64,000 nt of DNA from Chalara sp. BL73 (taxonomy: Eukaryota > Ascomycota > Leotiomycetes > Helotiales). The notes under the pieces were generated by a model. It saw only the letters and a list, made by a program, of their open reading frames with translations. It was not told the DNA's origin and searched no databases. Positions 12,556 through 25,400 of this stretch are shown piece by piece (position 1 is the stretch's first letter; the number at the start of each line of letters is the position of its first letter). Where the stretch lies: the NCBI GenBank assembly GCA_918026815.1, contig CAKJVC010000012.1, forward strand, positions 806,001 to 870,000. Reading direction: 5' to 3'. The position numbers and the translations under genes are program-made.

Positions 12556-15227
12556 TCACCGAGTGATGATAACGCCGAAGCCATCTACCCAGTCCCCGCA
12601 TGACCCCGTAACTCCTGCAATGGTGTATCCGTATGGGGGTATCAGATTATGTCTATACTAGATTAGTCTGCAAAGAACATATGTGTGAGCGGGAATTAAT
12701 CACTAACCCAGAACCGCCATTAGCATTCCCAAAAACCATTGAACGTCTGCCTAAGCTTGTGATAACGGCGACACCATCAATCCAATGTCCACTTCTCACA
12801 TAAAATCCTGTAATGGTTTCCGATCTCCGTATATCTGGCGTAGATGTTAGTGTTTCTATCACACATGGCTCAATAGTGACTTACCGAGAAGAAATTCACT
12901 CCCTCCAGCCTGGCCTCCCCTCTTGCCGAAAAGCTGGGACGTAGAATCTTCGTAGAAAAACTCAATGCCATCCAAGGCGAAACCATGATAAAAAATAATT
13001 TTCATCAGCAACTTGTTCAAATCTACTTTATTATCGAAAATAACCTCTTCTGGACGCGAATTTGGCATCTGTGATAAACCAAGCTTGCTACTTCGAAAAG
13101 CCAGTTGACCATTTGAGAGCTTGAGCTTGGAGGCTTTGGAGGCAAGCAGTCCAAAATCTTCTACTGTGTGATTGCTACCTGCCCACGATTTTATGTGTAG
13201 CTTCATCTTCAACTTCTTCTTGTCATTTGGTAACAAGGAACGCAATTCTTGCTCCATCAGGACGATTTGCTTTTGTATTGGCGGGTTGCCCTGACTTCCA
13301 TCTCCCCATTCCTGCCAATAACGGCAGAACTCTTCGTCTCCTTCAACAAAAATTTCTGCATACGCAACACCAGACTTAGCCGTCACAATGACATTTCCAT
13401 TGTCGACAGGCCAAGCTTGGACAGAGTCGTCTCCAGTCCGGCGAGGGTCGTGAGGTAGAGAGAAACAAGGATGTGTCCGAAAGCGCAGACAGTCCAATCT
13501 ATGCCAAGTGCATTCGTCTTCTGGTAGTACTAGTCCTCCTTTCGATTTTGTACGTGTTGAGTAAGGCTCGCGAGTCGTGAAAGACCGATTAAAAGTTACA
13601 TAATCCCTTCTCATGATTCCATTTTCTTGATGAGGACAACCAAATAGATGGCCGGTCTCATGCAAGTGTGCACCAATGCCAATGTTGGCAGCTTCCCAAT
13701 TGCTTCCAGACTCATTACAATCGTTTGCGACGTAATTCGTATCAGTCGGTGTACAGCTGAATACCCAATTAGCTCTTCCTAGTGCGTATAACAACTAAGA
13801 GATACATTCTGACGCATAAAGAAACTTAAGAAATGAGGATATGCGTGAGTGAACCTACTCTGAGAATGCGGAGACAACTTCTTCGAAGCAAGATGGATAT
13901 GTCTGAAGTGCATGGGAGCCGAATACAGCAAGTTGAATCTCTCCACCACCGCCTCCTAGTGCAGCATGACCTGTTATAGTCTTGGCTGCTTTGTCCCAGT
14001 GAGAATCAAGTAACAAGACCTGTGGCAGACGGTGTCAGCATTTATCATTTAAATTATACAAAGCGTGGGAAGCTGTAATGTAATCTTAAATAATCAAACT
14101 TACCGAGACATACTGCTTTTGACCTGGCATTGGCTTGAAGTAATCCCGAACGGCTGCAGAAGCAATACTGAAGAGCTCGTCCCGATGCTTCGCGTTTGGG
14201 TTCTGCTGCGCATAATCGAGATCACGAAGTTCTGCCACAGTCTTACTAGTTCGAATCACATGAACCTTGGCCTCACTCCTCATCGCGCCTTGCTCACGAT
14301 CCCGGAGGTTTGAAGTGCCAGTAACCCATTCTTCATCCATCCTGAAAGTTCTTCTTCCCAGCTTGTTTCTATTCATCTGTTCTGCAGTATAAGCTTGCCA
14401 AAGGTAAGCTGCCATCCTGAACTTTGCAATTGCTGTTTCCATGTTATTCCCCTCTCTTTCTATTTTTGCCGGAACTGCATCAAAGGTCCCTGGCGAATCG
14501 CTGCCCAGGAGAATGGCCAGCTGCAAAGGTGGAGCGGATATAGGCGGAATCATGTTTAGCAAGAGGTGAGATGAGTGTATATTGTTTGTAGAGTCGCAAT
14601 TACCAAGTTTAGGTGATCTGAACTCGAATTGGAATCGATTTGGGCCAGGGGTAAGGTAGAGCAGAGCTTTGAAGTGCGAATCAGAAACCGGCCAAGATAC
14701 TGGAGGAAAGGTATCATCAAGTCGAGTTACAACCACGTATCCATCTCTCTTTTTCTCATCAGGATCCCCTATGTGACCATATATCGAAAGCACTTTCTGG
14801 AAAACCTGCGAGTGGTCAGAAAACATTCCAGAATACGGAGCCTGTTGTTCCATACGTAGCTTTTGTCGGCAATGGAGATGATCTTAGGCGCGTATGGAGA
14901 TACTTTCATGTCCCGCGAGCCTAATCCATACATTCCCGATACGCTATGTGTTGATTGTCTCTTGCTTGGTGTGCCGTTTGTTGATGGTCGGACTGGGACT
15001 TGGGGGGGGATGCTATGAGTTAAGGCTTCGAGATTGGATGCTGAATTTGAGATCGAAAGACCTTCTGGTATTTCTGGAATAGACGGAGGTGTAGTCGCAC
15101 CGATTGATGATGCTGGTGATCTGCTGAAGCCATTGGAGCCAGCTGCTGTGTTATCTGAACTGGAATCTGCTGACGATTTCTTCTCTCGGAAGCTCATCGA
15201 CGCACGTTTAAAGAAAGACGGCGCCAT
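12556..15227 (-). CDS. Zinc metallopeptidase with C-terminal jacalin-like domain (YIL108W family)
   Basis: Six exons: 15227-14856, 14805-14104, 14019-13859, 13756-12885, 12834-12708 and 12652-12556; 776 residues. N-terminal half: Ser/Pro-rich leader, then APKIISIADKSY joined by splicing to VFQKVLSIYGHIGDP. The zinc site is HETGHLFGCPHQENGIM (HExxH plus a third His), typical of the fungal family related to yeast YIL108W. The last exons encode a jacalin-like lectin fold: ITGFYVRSGHWIDGVAVITS, a GNANGGSG loop, and IAGVTGSCGDWVDGFGVIIT at the very end. No signal peptide, so probably cytoplasmic. Substrate unknown. The last intron uses a GTTAGT donor and is the least certain. The start is the first ATG with a Ser-rich leader. 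Confidence 0.85.
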
Positions 15228-17115
15228 TCTCTACGCATAACTAGAATTCCGCTCCAATTGATAACGAGTGTAGAAGGTGCAAATATAAACGAGTGTAGAT
15301 GGTGATTTGAATCGAACGATGAAAGGTATAGTCCCACAAGAGGTTAGGAGTCGTAGACTCTCGGGCAATAATGACGCTGACGCGGAGGGGCAAACCTCAC
15401 TGCCAGGGCCAAGTCCGCAGGGGTAGAGCAAGGAATGAGGAAATTGAATGTCAGGTGTGGATGGTGATCCGGATTGCATGCAAATAGATTTGTGGTTATT
15501 CATGAATTCGAAGTTGCGCATAAAGAGCAAAGCCTGAATACCCTGAGTAGAGACACAGTTCATAGTCACAAGGTGATGTAATCAGCGCAAAACGAACAAT
15601 GCGATTCTGCTAGTTGACAGTGTACACGAGTCTACCATCGTATTCACGAGAAGGAAGGGGAGCCCGGCGGCAGTTTCCAGCCCTGAAATTTCGAACTCTA
15701 TAGTGGAATCTTTCAAATTGCTTGATTTAGATTATTGTCAGCGACTAGTAGCGTCCTAGTTGAGTATATCCGTGGCAAAGCTTATAATGCTATGCTTGAG
15801 CCTCCCCAAAGTCCAAGGAGGGCGGAACGGCATCGAGATTGTCATCTGCTTCCAAGAAATGGTCGTCCACACTATTAGCCAGTAACGATTATAGTACTAT
15901 CTCCACCAGGGAAGAGCAAGAAAAGCCCACATTTGTACAAGCAGTACGATATGGAAATCCGGTTCAGGGAACTTGAGTCAAGATTCGACTGCTTACTCAT
16001 CCCTGTGATTCGCGTGTGAAGTAGCCTTAAAGCCTTCACAGTCAATTGAAGGCTCTTTTGAAAGCCATGAAGCTTGCACATATTAATTACGACTATGGTC
16101 TATGAAGGCTACAATCTTTAGCATGAGTATATATATGACTATTCATGCGGTCTATATAGAGGCCTGTAGGCTCAGCTTCTGTTCGATTGTGTTTTAAGGG
16201 TTTCTCTTCATGTAAATAAATAGGGATAGATGGTGCAAAGAAATGGCCACGATGAACAGAATTTCATACGGTATGGGCAGTGTCCGCATATAACTACGGT
16301 TTGCTCTCCTTTCTCAGCAAAGAAAAAACAGCATGCAGATCGAGTTGCTCTAGAGACAGCGTCATATATGTACAAAATGTAAGCGAACCGGTTCTGCACC
16401 TGGTCAGACTCATCTCCGACAAACTGCTAGGGAGCTCTCCGGGCCAACGTTAAGATAAGACAATCACAAAGGCTGAAGGGTAGAAAGAAGTCGTTGCGCA
16501 AGAGTCCACTTTGTCAAGAGTTACAAGAAATAGTTTTGAGGATTAAAAGATATGGCATATTACATTCTGGAGACTCAGGCATGCCAACACAATATCTGGG
16601 CGCTCACATCCAACTTTACCTTTCACGACCTGCACAGCTTGATAGAGTACAGTACATATTTAATAGCCCGTTGGATTTATATGAAAAGAAACCTTGTAAT
16701 AGCTGAGGAAAAGTGCTGTCGTCTTGGGTTCGGACATTTTTATTGGCTGTTGGTCCTCTACAACAGGGCAGCCTCCACAGCACAGACCGCGAAGTCTCCC
16801 CAATTCATTCCAACCTCCTCCCTACCGAAGTCAGTCTTACCCACTACATGCACTGTGTGAAGAACAAGGACCCTTTGATACCTTTCGATCCCCCTTCGCA
16901 TCTTGCACTCACTCACTTTTCATACTTTATCCGCTCTCGAGATCAACGAGCAGCTTAGATTCACCTCCCCCGCCCCGCGGCTTCCTGTGCCGTTCCTCAA
17001 TTGCGCAAACTTTGATTAGACGCCGGCGCTCCCCACAACCTGATACCTCTTTCGAGGACACATTATTCCGGGATAGAGTACGATATCGTAATTAGGACTT
17101 ATCACCAATGCGGAT
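15228..17115. other. Long divergent intergenic region
   Basis: About 1.9 kb between two head-to-head genes. The last 400 bp before the right-hand gene (about 16700-17100) are pyrimidine-rich, as often seen in ascomycete 5' leaders. Several short ORFs (for example 16494-16706) show no family features and could at most act as upstream ORFs. Nothing else recognised. Confidence 0.4.
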
Positions 17116-18267
17116 ATGTCTTCGCCATGGAAACAAGAGCCAACTTTAGTAGCAGAGAAGGTGATGAAGAGGGCCGCGGTCAGTCAGGTAAGATTAGGGT
17201 TTACCCCTCGATACTGTCCAGATATATCTCCTTTCATAGGTGACATATATTAACAATATATATGGCAGATGGCCCGTAAGCTACAGAACAGACTTGCCTT
17301 GGCGCAATACAAGACAAATCGAGGCTGGGAGGATCTTTCTTTAGACACAATTGAGCCCAAGGTAGATGAAGAGTTGAGACGCAGAAGACCACTGTCAAGT
17401 GGAGATATCTTATCCGACTCATCGTCCTCAAGCAACGCATCCGAGTTCCACTACCCGAGCTCAAGAACCCTCATGAGCTCTCCTCTGAAATCATCTCTCT
17501 TTTTCTCGGATCAACTCAACTCTGGTGGAAGCACGGGTCATCGGAAGCGATCATATCACAACAGCTTCGACCTTCCTAACTCTGGCTCTGGAGGTTCCCA
17601 CAAGAGATTCCGATCCTCCCCTACTGCCGGCCGAAAGAACAGTCGGCAATTCACGCAGTCGTCTCCAATAAAGCCTCGAAAGCAGCCTCATTTCACCACC
17701 TCAGCTGGCCCAGACCTGTCCTTTTATCGGGGAAGCTCGCACCTGCAAGCTAACCACACCCCCAACTTCGCAGCTATTTCGGATGACGAAGACGATACGT
17801 TACCTGTCCACTCCTTCAATATGCGCTCCTCGCCTCCTCGCACTCCACCACGGAATCGAGGAAGCTTAGGTCGGCGCAGCAAAGACACCCGAAATGGTAA
17901 ATCCGGGGAAGAGGGCGCAGATCTACTCCTCTACCTAGCGACCTCCCCTTCGCCTGCCCACCCACCAAGATCTCGCATGGCACCACCTTCCACTCCGCCT
18001 CCCAAGAATATGGCACTACCATCATCTGTGATGACTCCTTCAGCCTATGGGGGATTGCCTCAGACGCCCGGTCAGAACTTCGAGTTCTCTGACTTCATCA
18101 ACGTTACGCCTAGTCCAGGCCAGCGAGCTTGGAGAACCCCCGGCCGGACACCATTGGTGACGAGAACTCCCCAGACAGCCGCTCGGCGAGGCTTGACATA
18201 TGAGAGCTTGGGCGAACGCCGACCGTCCAAAGGCCCCATGCAAATTGGAGGCGAACTGCTGCCTTAA
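17116..18267 (+). CDS. Whi5/Nrm1-like G1/S transcription corepressor
   Basis: Two exons, 17116-17187 and 17269-18267, 356 residues. The first exon reads MSSPWKQEPTLVAEKVMKRA and splices in phase to MARKLQNRLALAQYKTNRGW, a short basic helix like the Whi5-family core (KLQxRLxLAxYK). The rest is Ser/Pro-rich with many SP/TP sites, as expected of a CDK-regulated repressor. Near residues 240-251 GADLLLYLATSP resembles the GTB motif by which Whi5/Nrm1 bind SBF/MBF. A conserved-looking tail (FEFSDFINVTPSPGQ) follows. Role in cell-cycle start is inferred from these short motifs only; it could also belong to another SP-rich regulator family. Confidence 0.6.
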
Positions 18268-19831
18268 CCATACACTTTTGGATGACGCTGGCACTTGCAT
18301 CTTTTTTGTATTACGAGTTTACGATAATATTGTACATGAACTGTTGAACAGTATTCATTCTCTCAAATTTCCCTTCTTTTTTTCTTCCTCCTATTCACTT
18401 CTACTTGGGCTGGGTAGGGATGGTTAATTAACCCCGGGTTGATGTTATGGAACGGGGGGAGGATCATGATGGGCATGATAGCGCTACTGAGAAAACACCC
18501 CATGCAATGATGGGGGCATGGCGACGGTTGTTTTCAGGAGGAGCATGTATGTATGTATTTGTGTATTTATTTGAGGGCTTTTGGCTGTAAATCCTGGGAA
18601 GATTGATTGGCACGCGACGCGCCTCTTTTTTTTTTTCGCGGGGCCAAGGAAGGGGAACTTTTGGTGTCTCGTGTGTGTCGTGGTTGGTGTCGTGTCAGTC
18701 TCGTGTTTTTTTTTGTTGCAAGGGGCCCAATCAGATGGGTGGAAAGTTTTCCCGGCCAAGCCAGACCAGAACCAATAGATAGGATAAAATCCAACTACGT
18801 ACTGCTGACCGTAGTTAGTAATTCGAAAGGATGACATCAGCCCATCTCTTTGATAATTATCTTGGCATACACGGGACTAACTACTACTACTCCAACATAC
18901 AGTACGTACAACCTCCTCGACTAGTTTTGGCTTTTGACTCTCCAATTTGGACCTGTTTTTTTTTTGGGTTTCCTTTACCGTTCCCCTGTCAAAACTACCC
19001 CTCTCCCCTCCTTTGGTCATCTGATCTACCACCTTTGCAGCTTTTGGGATAGGGCGAGTCTTTCCTCCTGAAAGCTGATTGTACTGTTTGGTAGGCTAAA
19101 GAGAGACGGTAGCCCCCAGAATAATCAAAATATCTACTTGAAATCCCAATAGTATGGGCTATGGTTTTTTACCAATTTTCCCTAATGGTTTTATTAGTCT
19201 TTCTTCTTCCTTTCCCACCAAAAACTTTCGCTGATTTGCTCCCTTTCCCGAGCGAAGGAAAAAAGGCAGGTCACGATGCAATACCCGAAACGTCATGGTC
19301 TCCTTTTCTTAGGTGTCCCCCCCGCACCCACCATACACCCTATACCATATACCCTATACCCTTACACCCCTCCCCAAACCTAACAATTTAAACTAAAACT
19401 TACTCTTCCCCCCCCCCCCCCCCCTTGATAGTCGATAACTCGATTCTCGATTGACCTGTGATCCCTCATTGGATCGCGCCAATTTCTCCCCATTTGTCCA
19501 GTTTGCATAGTCAGCTTTGTTGCCCCCATTACAGTAAAAACCCATCCATGGCTTACCTCCAAGCCTCCAAAAACTAACTAACTCGTCCAGCATCTGGGCT
19601 ACCAATTCGTTGTGTCAGCCCGTTTCACTTCTGCCATAAGAAATCCCACGGAAACCCGGATTACCGCTCGTATCTTTACCCGTCGCACATGCTCAGCTCG
19701 CGGCCAGCAGATATATGAATGCATTCTGGTCTTGCAAGTAGGCAGAAGAACCCTGTTGTCTGTGCTATATATCTAGACACCGAGCTCCTGCATATCCCAC
19801 CTCGCAAAACTTTCAGCTGCCATTCTATAAA
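18268..19831. other. Intergenic with homopolymer tracts, P450 promoter side
   Basis: About 1.56 kb with T-runs at roughly 18627, 18707 and 18957, a 17-base C run (19408-19424), and an imperfect ATACCCTATACC repeat at about 19336-19366. The minus-strand ORFs overlapping the T-runs are low-complexity artefacts. The right-hand part is the P450 promoter; a TATAAA-like TCTATAAAATG directly precedes its start codon. Confidence 0.45.
19408..19424. repeat. Poly-C homopolymer, 17 bases
   Basis: Uninterrupted run of 17 C on the plus strand in the intergenic region before the P450 gene. The exact length may be an assembly approximation. Confidence 0.8.
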
Positions 19832-21911
19832 ATGCATCTCTCGGTGATTGCCCTGTCTTGGGCTGTTGCTGCCTACATCATTAGCATACTTGTTTCTAAT
19901 TTCTTTACCAAACGAAGAAATGCTGCAAAGGCACGGAAATTGGGCTGTCAACCGGTACCGTCCATGAAGAATAGATGGCCGTTAGGGTTGGATCAGCTAA
20001 AACGCTCATTATCGGCTGACAGAAATAACATCTTCCCATCTGATCTGTATCAACGGTATCTGGAGGTTGGTGCTGTCACATACACTTATTCTGTGTTGGG
20101 CGCAACCAATTACTTTACTGCGGATGAGAAGAACATACAAGCAGTGTTGGCAACGCAATTCGATGATTTCGGTAAATTTTCCCTCTTCTTGGAATGAGAA
20201 ATATAGAAATTGATAAACCATAGATCTTGGCCCAAGTAATTCCGCCTCCACTCTGCGTTGGACTGATTTATGAATCGAATGCTTCAGAGCTGATTGAGGT
20301 ACTTCATGGGCAATGGGACTCACAACGCCAGAAGCCACGCTAGATTCTTGAATCACTCTGCTTGAATGCTTCCCCCCACATAACCGTTGCTAACCCTAAC
20401 CTTTCTAGTCCGCAGAAAAGTCTTCGCTCCTCTCATTGGAAATGGCATCTTCACTGCAGACGGGAAAGAATGGGCACATAGTCGTGCCATGATGCGTCCT
20501 CAATTTGCAAGAGGTAGGTCAACTGACACATCCGAAGCCTCATATATCCCCGGGTATCCCCATGCCAAGATTAACATTGCGCAAGATCAAGTCAGCGACC
20601 TAGACCTCGAAGAGCGACACGTCCAGGCTCTAATGAAAGTCATCGATTTCTCGCTACGCAAAGATGGATGGACAGATACCATTAATTTACAAGATTTCTT
20701 TGTCAGGCTCACGCTTGATACAGCGACCGAATTCCTCTTTGGTCAATCAGTTGACACCCAATTTCTTCTGGGACCTGGAAATCGGACTTCTGGTGGTTCG
20801 AAGGTAGACTTTGCGAAGAACTTCGATGTTGCGCAGACGTGGATAGCTGTAAGTAGATGGTGGTTAGTTGATGTGGCAATGCTGATTTGTTGTTTCTATA
20901 TAGACACGGTTTCGATTAATGGACAAATACTGGCTGTGCAACCCCAAGGAGTTTCGAGACACTTGTAAAGCTTGCCATGGTATAGGACATCCATTACCCT
21001 TCTCCTGTTCCGTCCAATAATCAGGATTCTAACGCTAGCCTCTTTCCTAGATTTCATAGACACCTTCGTGCGTCGCGAGCTGTCTCGTAAGCCCGACTCC
21101 AAACCCACGGCTCAGAATGGAAGAGAAAAATACATCTTCCTTTCAGCGCTTGTTACCCAAACTCGCGATCCTATCGAGCTTCGCTCTCAGCTTTTCAACA
21201 TCCTCCTTGCAGGCCGAGACACTACCTCCTCTTTCCTGGGCTGGATATTCTTCAATTTGGCCAGAGATCCAACAAGATACAGAAGACTAAGAGATGTGGT
21301 CCTTGCCGAGTTCGGAACATATGACAACCCATCTGAGATCACGTTCACGAAACTGAAGGAGTGTCGGTATCTGCAATGGGTTGGTAATGAGGTGTTGAGG
21401 TTGTATCCCATGGTGCCTTTCAATAGTAGATATGGTGAGTATCATAACATTTAGCGTCTAATAAGTCGATATCCAAGAACCCAGGCGTCTTAGCTGTCAG
21501 CAAACACTTGCTGACCATAAAATAGCAAACAGAGACACGACCCTCCCCAGAGGCGGGGGTCCGGACGGCCAATCAAAAGTCTTCATCCCCGCCGGAATGC
21601 AGGTAGACTACGCCGTCCACGTCCTGCACCATCGCAAAGACATTTGGGGACCCGACGCCGAAGAATTCATCCCGGAGCGGTGGGAGAACCGGAAAGCGGG
21701 ATGGGAGTTCCTACCCTTCAACGGCGGACCCAGGATCTGCTTAGGCCAACAGTTCGCCCTCACCGAAGCCAGCTACGTCACGGTCCGCTTGCTTCAGAGG
21801 TTCGATAGGATCGAGAATATGGATATGGATTCGGTGATCAGGCATGGGTATACGGTGATTAACAGTCCGGGGAATGGGGTCAAGGTGCGGTTACATGCTG
21901 CTGGAAACTAG
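19832..21911 (+). CDS. Cytochrome P450, CYP52-like (alkane / fatty-acid hydroxylase type)
   Basis: Membrane-anchored haem monooxygenase. Seven exons: 19832-20171, 20224-20235, 20409-20513, 20586-20848, 20904-20979, 21051-21434 and 21526-21911; 521 residues, the normal family length. Seen: N-terminal membrane helix ([20 protein letters not shown]), the C-helix region [16 protein letters not shown]-helix [13 protein letters not shown], ExxR in [10 protein letters not shown], the [15 protein letters not shown] stretch, PERW, and the haem loop [14 protein letters not shown] with the Cys ligand. [21 protein letters not shown] is typical of CYP52 and related families. Odd: exon 2 is only 12 nt, yet needed to keep the DLGPI stretch and the reading frame. 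Substrate inferred, not shown. Confidence 0.9.
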
Positions 21912-22483
21912 ATCGGGAGATCAAAAGCAAACATGTTTCCTTTTTCTTCGGTTCGGGTTTGTGGTGGTTTAAAAAGATTGGAAAAAAAGATTGGACCCCG
22001 CGTGTGAACTCCTCTCAATATTTGATGGAGAAAGAGGGTTGGATATGTATGACATATTGCAGGAAAACACAATACCACTCAAAACAATTATAGCTAAGCC
22101 ATCGCTAGATTTGGCACGGATGTAAATTCCTACTGGCCCTTACGACCTCGAGGGTACCGGCATCGGATTCTGGTAAGCCACGATACTAACAGAATTTTAC
22201 TGGTTGTGCTTAGCTGCAACCCGACAAGAATATTACGATGAGCTGAATGTATGTAATGAGGCAAAAGACAGATCAGGCAAAGGCTACAGAGACACAGTAA
22301 TGATGGGAGGTATAGACATAGCAGATTACAAGAATGGAAATGGCATAGCTATCTCATTTGCCATTAAATCTCCAATGCTATTTTCTTATACACGCAACCG
22401 ATAGATGAGAATCTGTCTTTCCAAGCCCAAACCCAACGCCGCGCTATGAATTATACATGGACTTTACAACCATCGTCTTAAAT
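21912..22483. other. Intergenic, convergent 3' ends
   Basis: Between the P450 and POM152 3' ends. A 66-codon plus-strand ORF (22204-22404) has no recognisable features. Nothing else seen. Confidence 0.45.
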
Positions 22484-25400
22484 CTAAAACTGAAGCAGCT
22501 TTTGATTGCTCTTCTTGCTCCCTAGCGCCTGTGTAGAAAATGAACAGAACTTATCCTTAATCGCAACCACCTCGTAAGTACCTTCTTGTGAAGATTGGAT
22601 GACCTTGCTATACTCCTCAGACACTTCGTGTTTTGTCTCCAGAACCTTTGACTTCTGGCCCTTCTTCGCATTGGTACTTCTCGTGTAGGTGAACTCGAAA
22701 GGAGGCGTCCCCCAGAACTCGAATAAAATCTGTGCCTCTCCACCCTCGTGGATGTCTACCTCAACCTGTCTTCCCTTGCTGATCTTCACACTGGGCATCT
22801 CATGAATAATCTTTGTAATGGCGGTCGAGGCTTTGCAATCACTAGCCTTGTCAGATACAGCCGTGATGGTGAAAGTGCCAGGTTTTTCGGCGATTCTTCT
22901 GAAGTTTGTGTTCGGCGATTTGGCTTTTCTCTGCACGCCTTCAAAGTTATAGAAGATTTCAAACGGCGCAGTTCCAGAAAGTGTGTATGAGATACGTTCC
23001 CCCACGCAGTAGTCTACCCGAGCTTCCAAAGGATATATTGTGGGCACATCATAGACTTGAACCTGAACATTAGGAGCACCATATTCGGTCTTCTGTTGGC
23101 ATCCATTAGAGTCTCGGACTTTGCGAACGCTCACATGATGAACACCTAGAGAAAGAACTCGGTGCGGAATTCGGAAGTCATAATAGTTGGTTTCAATGTT
23201 CGCAACCTTAACCGTCTCGGGGCGGGAAGAGCTTTGGTGCTTGATGTCAATTTCAAGCGAAAAAGGTGGTGAGCCTTCTAGCTTGATAGGAATCACCTCA
23301 TCGCCTGCCAATTCCTCTTTGCAGTATTTATAGGATTGACCTGGTTTGATGAAGGTTGCAGAGGGTTTTCGATTGACCTTTTGTTCCACGACAAGAGGCG
23401 TCATCTTTTTTGGATCGTGCTCGTAGAGGGCGTCTGACAACTCTGAGAATGTGTAGTCATAAACTCCAGCTTGCCTGGTCTCCATAGCAATCGTAGAGAG
23501 ACCAAGAGCAGCATCAAAGTCTTTATCGATGATGGTTGCGGAGCCGTGCTGTGGTTTGTGGCTAACCTTATACTTGACACGGTATGGCGGAGATCCTGTT
23601 TAATGATTAGTTTTACTCAAAATTTATGCTTGGCGTGGCATTACCTATGAGATTCACCTCGAGGGCATCGATATCACCTTCACATATCTCGCGCTTTCTG
23701 TACTTGTCTCCCTCCTGGATGAGGACTGCGGTGTCAGCAACTTTCAGCTGAGGTCTAGGAAGCCAATCTACTTCGAATTTGGCTGCTAAATGGTCTACTG
23801 TCCCAGGGCATTTATCGTCGGTTACCCTGAGCAGCTCATACACGCCACCCTCGCTGATTTTAATAAAATCATTATTGAATTTTGCGACATGTGAATATAT
23901 TTTTTCCGAGGTATCATTCAAATTGCGATACTCAATTGTCCAGGGAGCCCGGCCAGTGAGGCGAAGAGGCAGTGTGATTGGGCTTCCTTCGATTTCAGTA
24001 GTCTTGTGCTTCCCTTCTATATGCCCAAATGAGGCCTTTGGCCGTTGATGACGGACGGTGAATTTAGATTCACTATTAAGGAATATCTTGCAGCCAGTCT
24101 TATCTTGTACACTTGCAAGAGCAAGGGAGTATTCTCCACCACGATCCAGTTGATCTGTCTTGATTCTGTAAAGATCAGAGTAGATATCTTTGACCTTCGA
24201 CTTCTTTCTCGTACCACCGTGAACTAACTCATACTCGAGAGTGAAAGGTTGCTCTCCAAGGAGCTCAACGTTCATCTCCACTGGCTGTTCAATACAGCCA
24301 TCAATGGGCCACGGTGGTTTCCTTAAATAAGCCGAGGCAGGCGGCTTAACATCCTGTTCCAATACCAGATCGCTACCCTTCAGCTGATGCCCTTTATATA
24401 CAGCATCGTCTATGGATGTGAAACGGTATGTGAAATGGCCTGCATCCTTTGGTTTAAGCTCTAGCTGGTGGCGAAGGCCATCAACTTCAATCTCAGTAAA
24501 ATTGGCACCCTGCTTGGTGATGATTTCATATCTAACAACAAAAGGAGGCGTGCCGATCAAATCAAGGTCTACTAGTAGTCCAATGGAGTTTCCGGCACAC
24601 TTATCGTTGATATTTTCGGAACTTATCGAAAGACTGGGTTCTGGAGAGTTGAGAAGTAAGCAAGAGGCTGGTTCCCGGATCTCTCCTGTGCAATGCTTGC
24701 TTTTGACGCCTAGGAGAGTGTACAAGCCAGGCTCACGGATCGTAGGCGTGTTCTCGGTTGTCTTTGCGGAGAACTCCTCGACAATCGCTGCATCTCCATG
24801 ATCGCCACTTGCGGTGAGGGTGTCCTTTGGCGAGAATTTCCAGGTAAGTGTATGGGGACCAAGCCTAGGATAGACATAGTTGATAGGAAGTTGTGCGGAT
24901 TTGCCGCTTGCAACCATTAAGGGTTTTCGGGAATCACAGCCCCTCAATTGAGCAAGTGGTCTTTCGTGAACGGAGAATCCATGTTGCAAATGGCTACCCC
25001 TAGGATAGACATGTTCTCCATCTTCGCCTCCTGCAGAGAAATTGTGCACATTGCCAACTGCATCATGAATCTCGTCAATGGAATACATCCAGAGTCCTCC
25101 AGGAGCCATGGACTCATTCAAGGGAACCTTGATGCGCTGGGTCCGAGCCCACGAAAGGTCTTGACTCCCTGGTACAATAAGTGTACTTGCTCGAGTCGAT
25201 CCAAGAAGAGGCGATGCAAAATTTTCAGGTTGGATGGATTGGAAGTGATGTATGCTTTCTTCCTTATGAGCTGTACGGGTATACACTATTTTCAAAGGCG
25301 GCGTGCCTTCAATTTCCATAGTCAAATCAGATAAGTCTCCAACGCATTTATCAGTTCCAGCTGCAGTAACAGCAACTCGAGGACATTTGACAACAAGAGT

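Noticed and set aside
14769..14856. Frameshift near the middle of the metallopeptidase gene
   Set aside because: A 50-bp consensus intron (14855-14806) joins the two frames cleanly and restores the family sequence.
18484..18837. Several overlapping ORFs on both strands near the T-runs
   Set aside because: Products are homopolymer-driven low complexity and unsupported by splice patterns.
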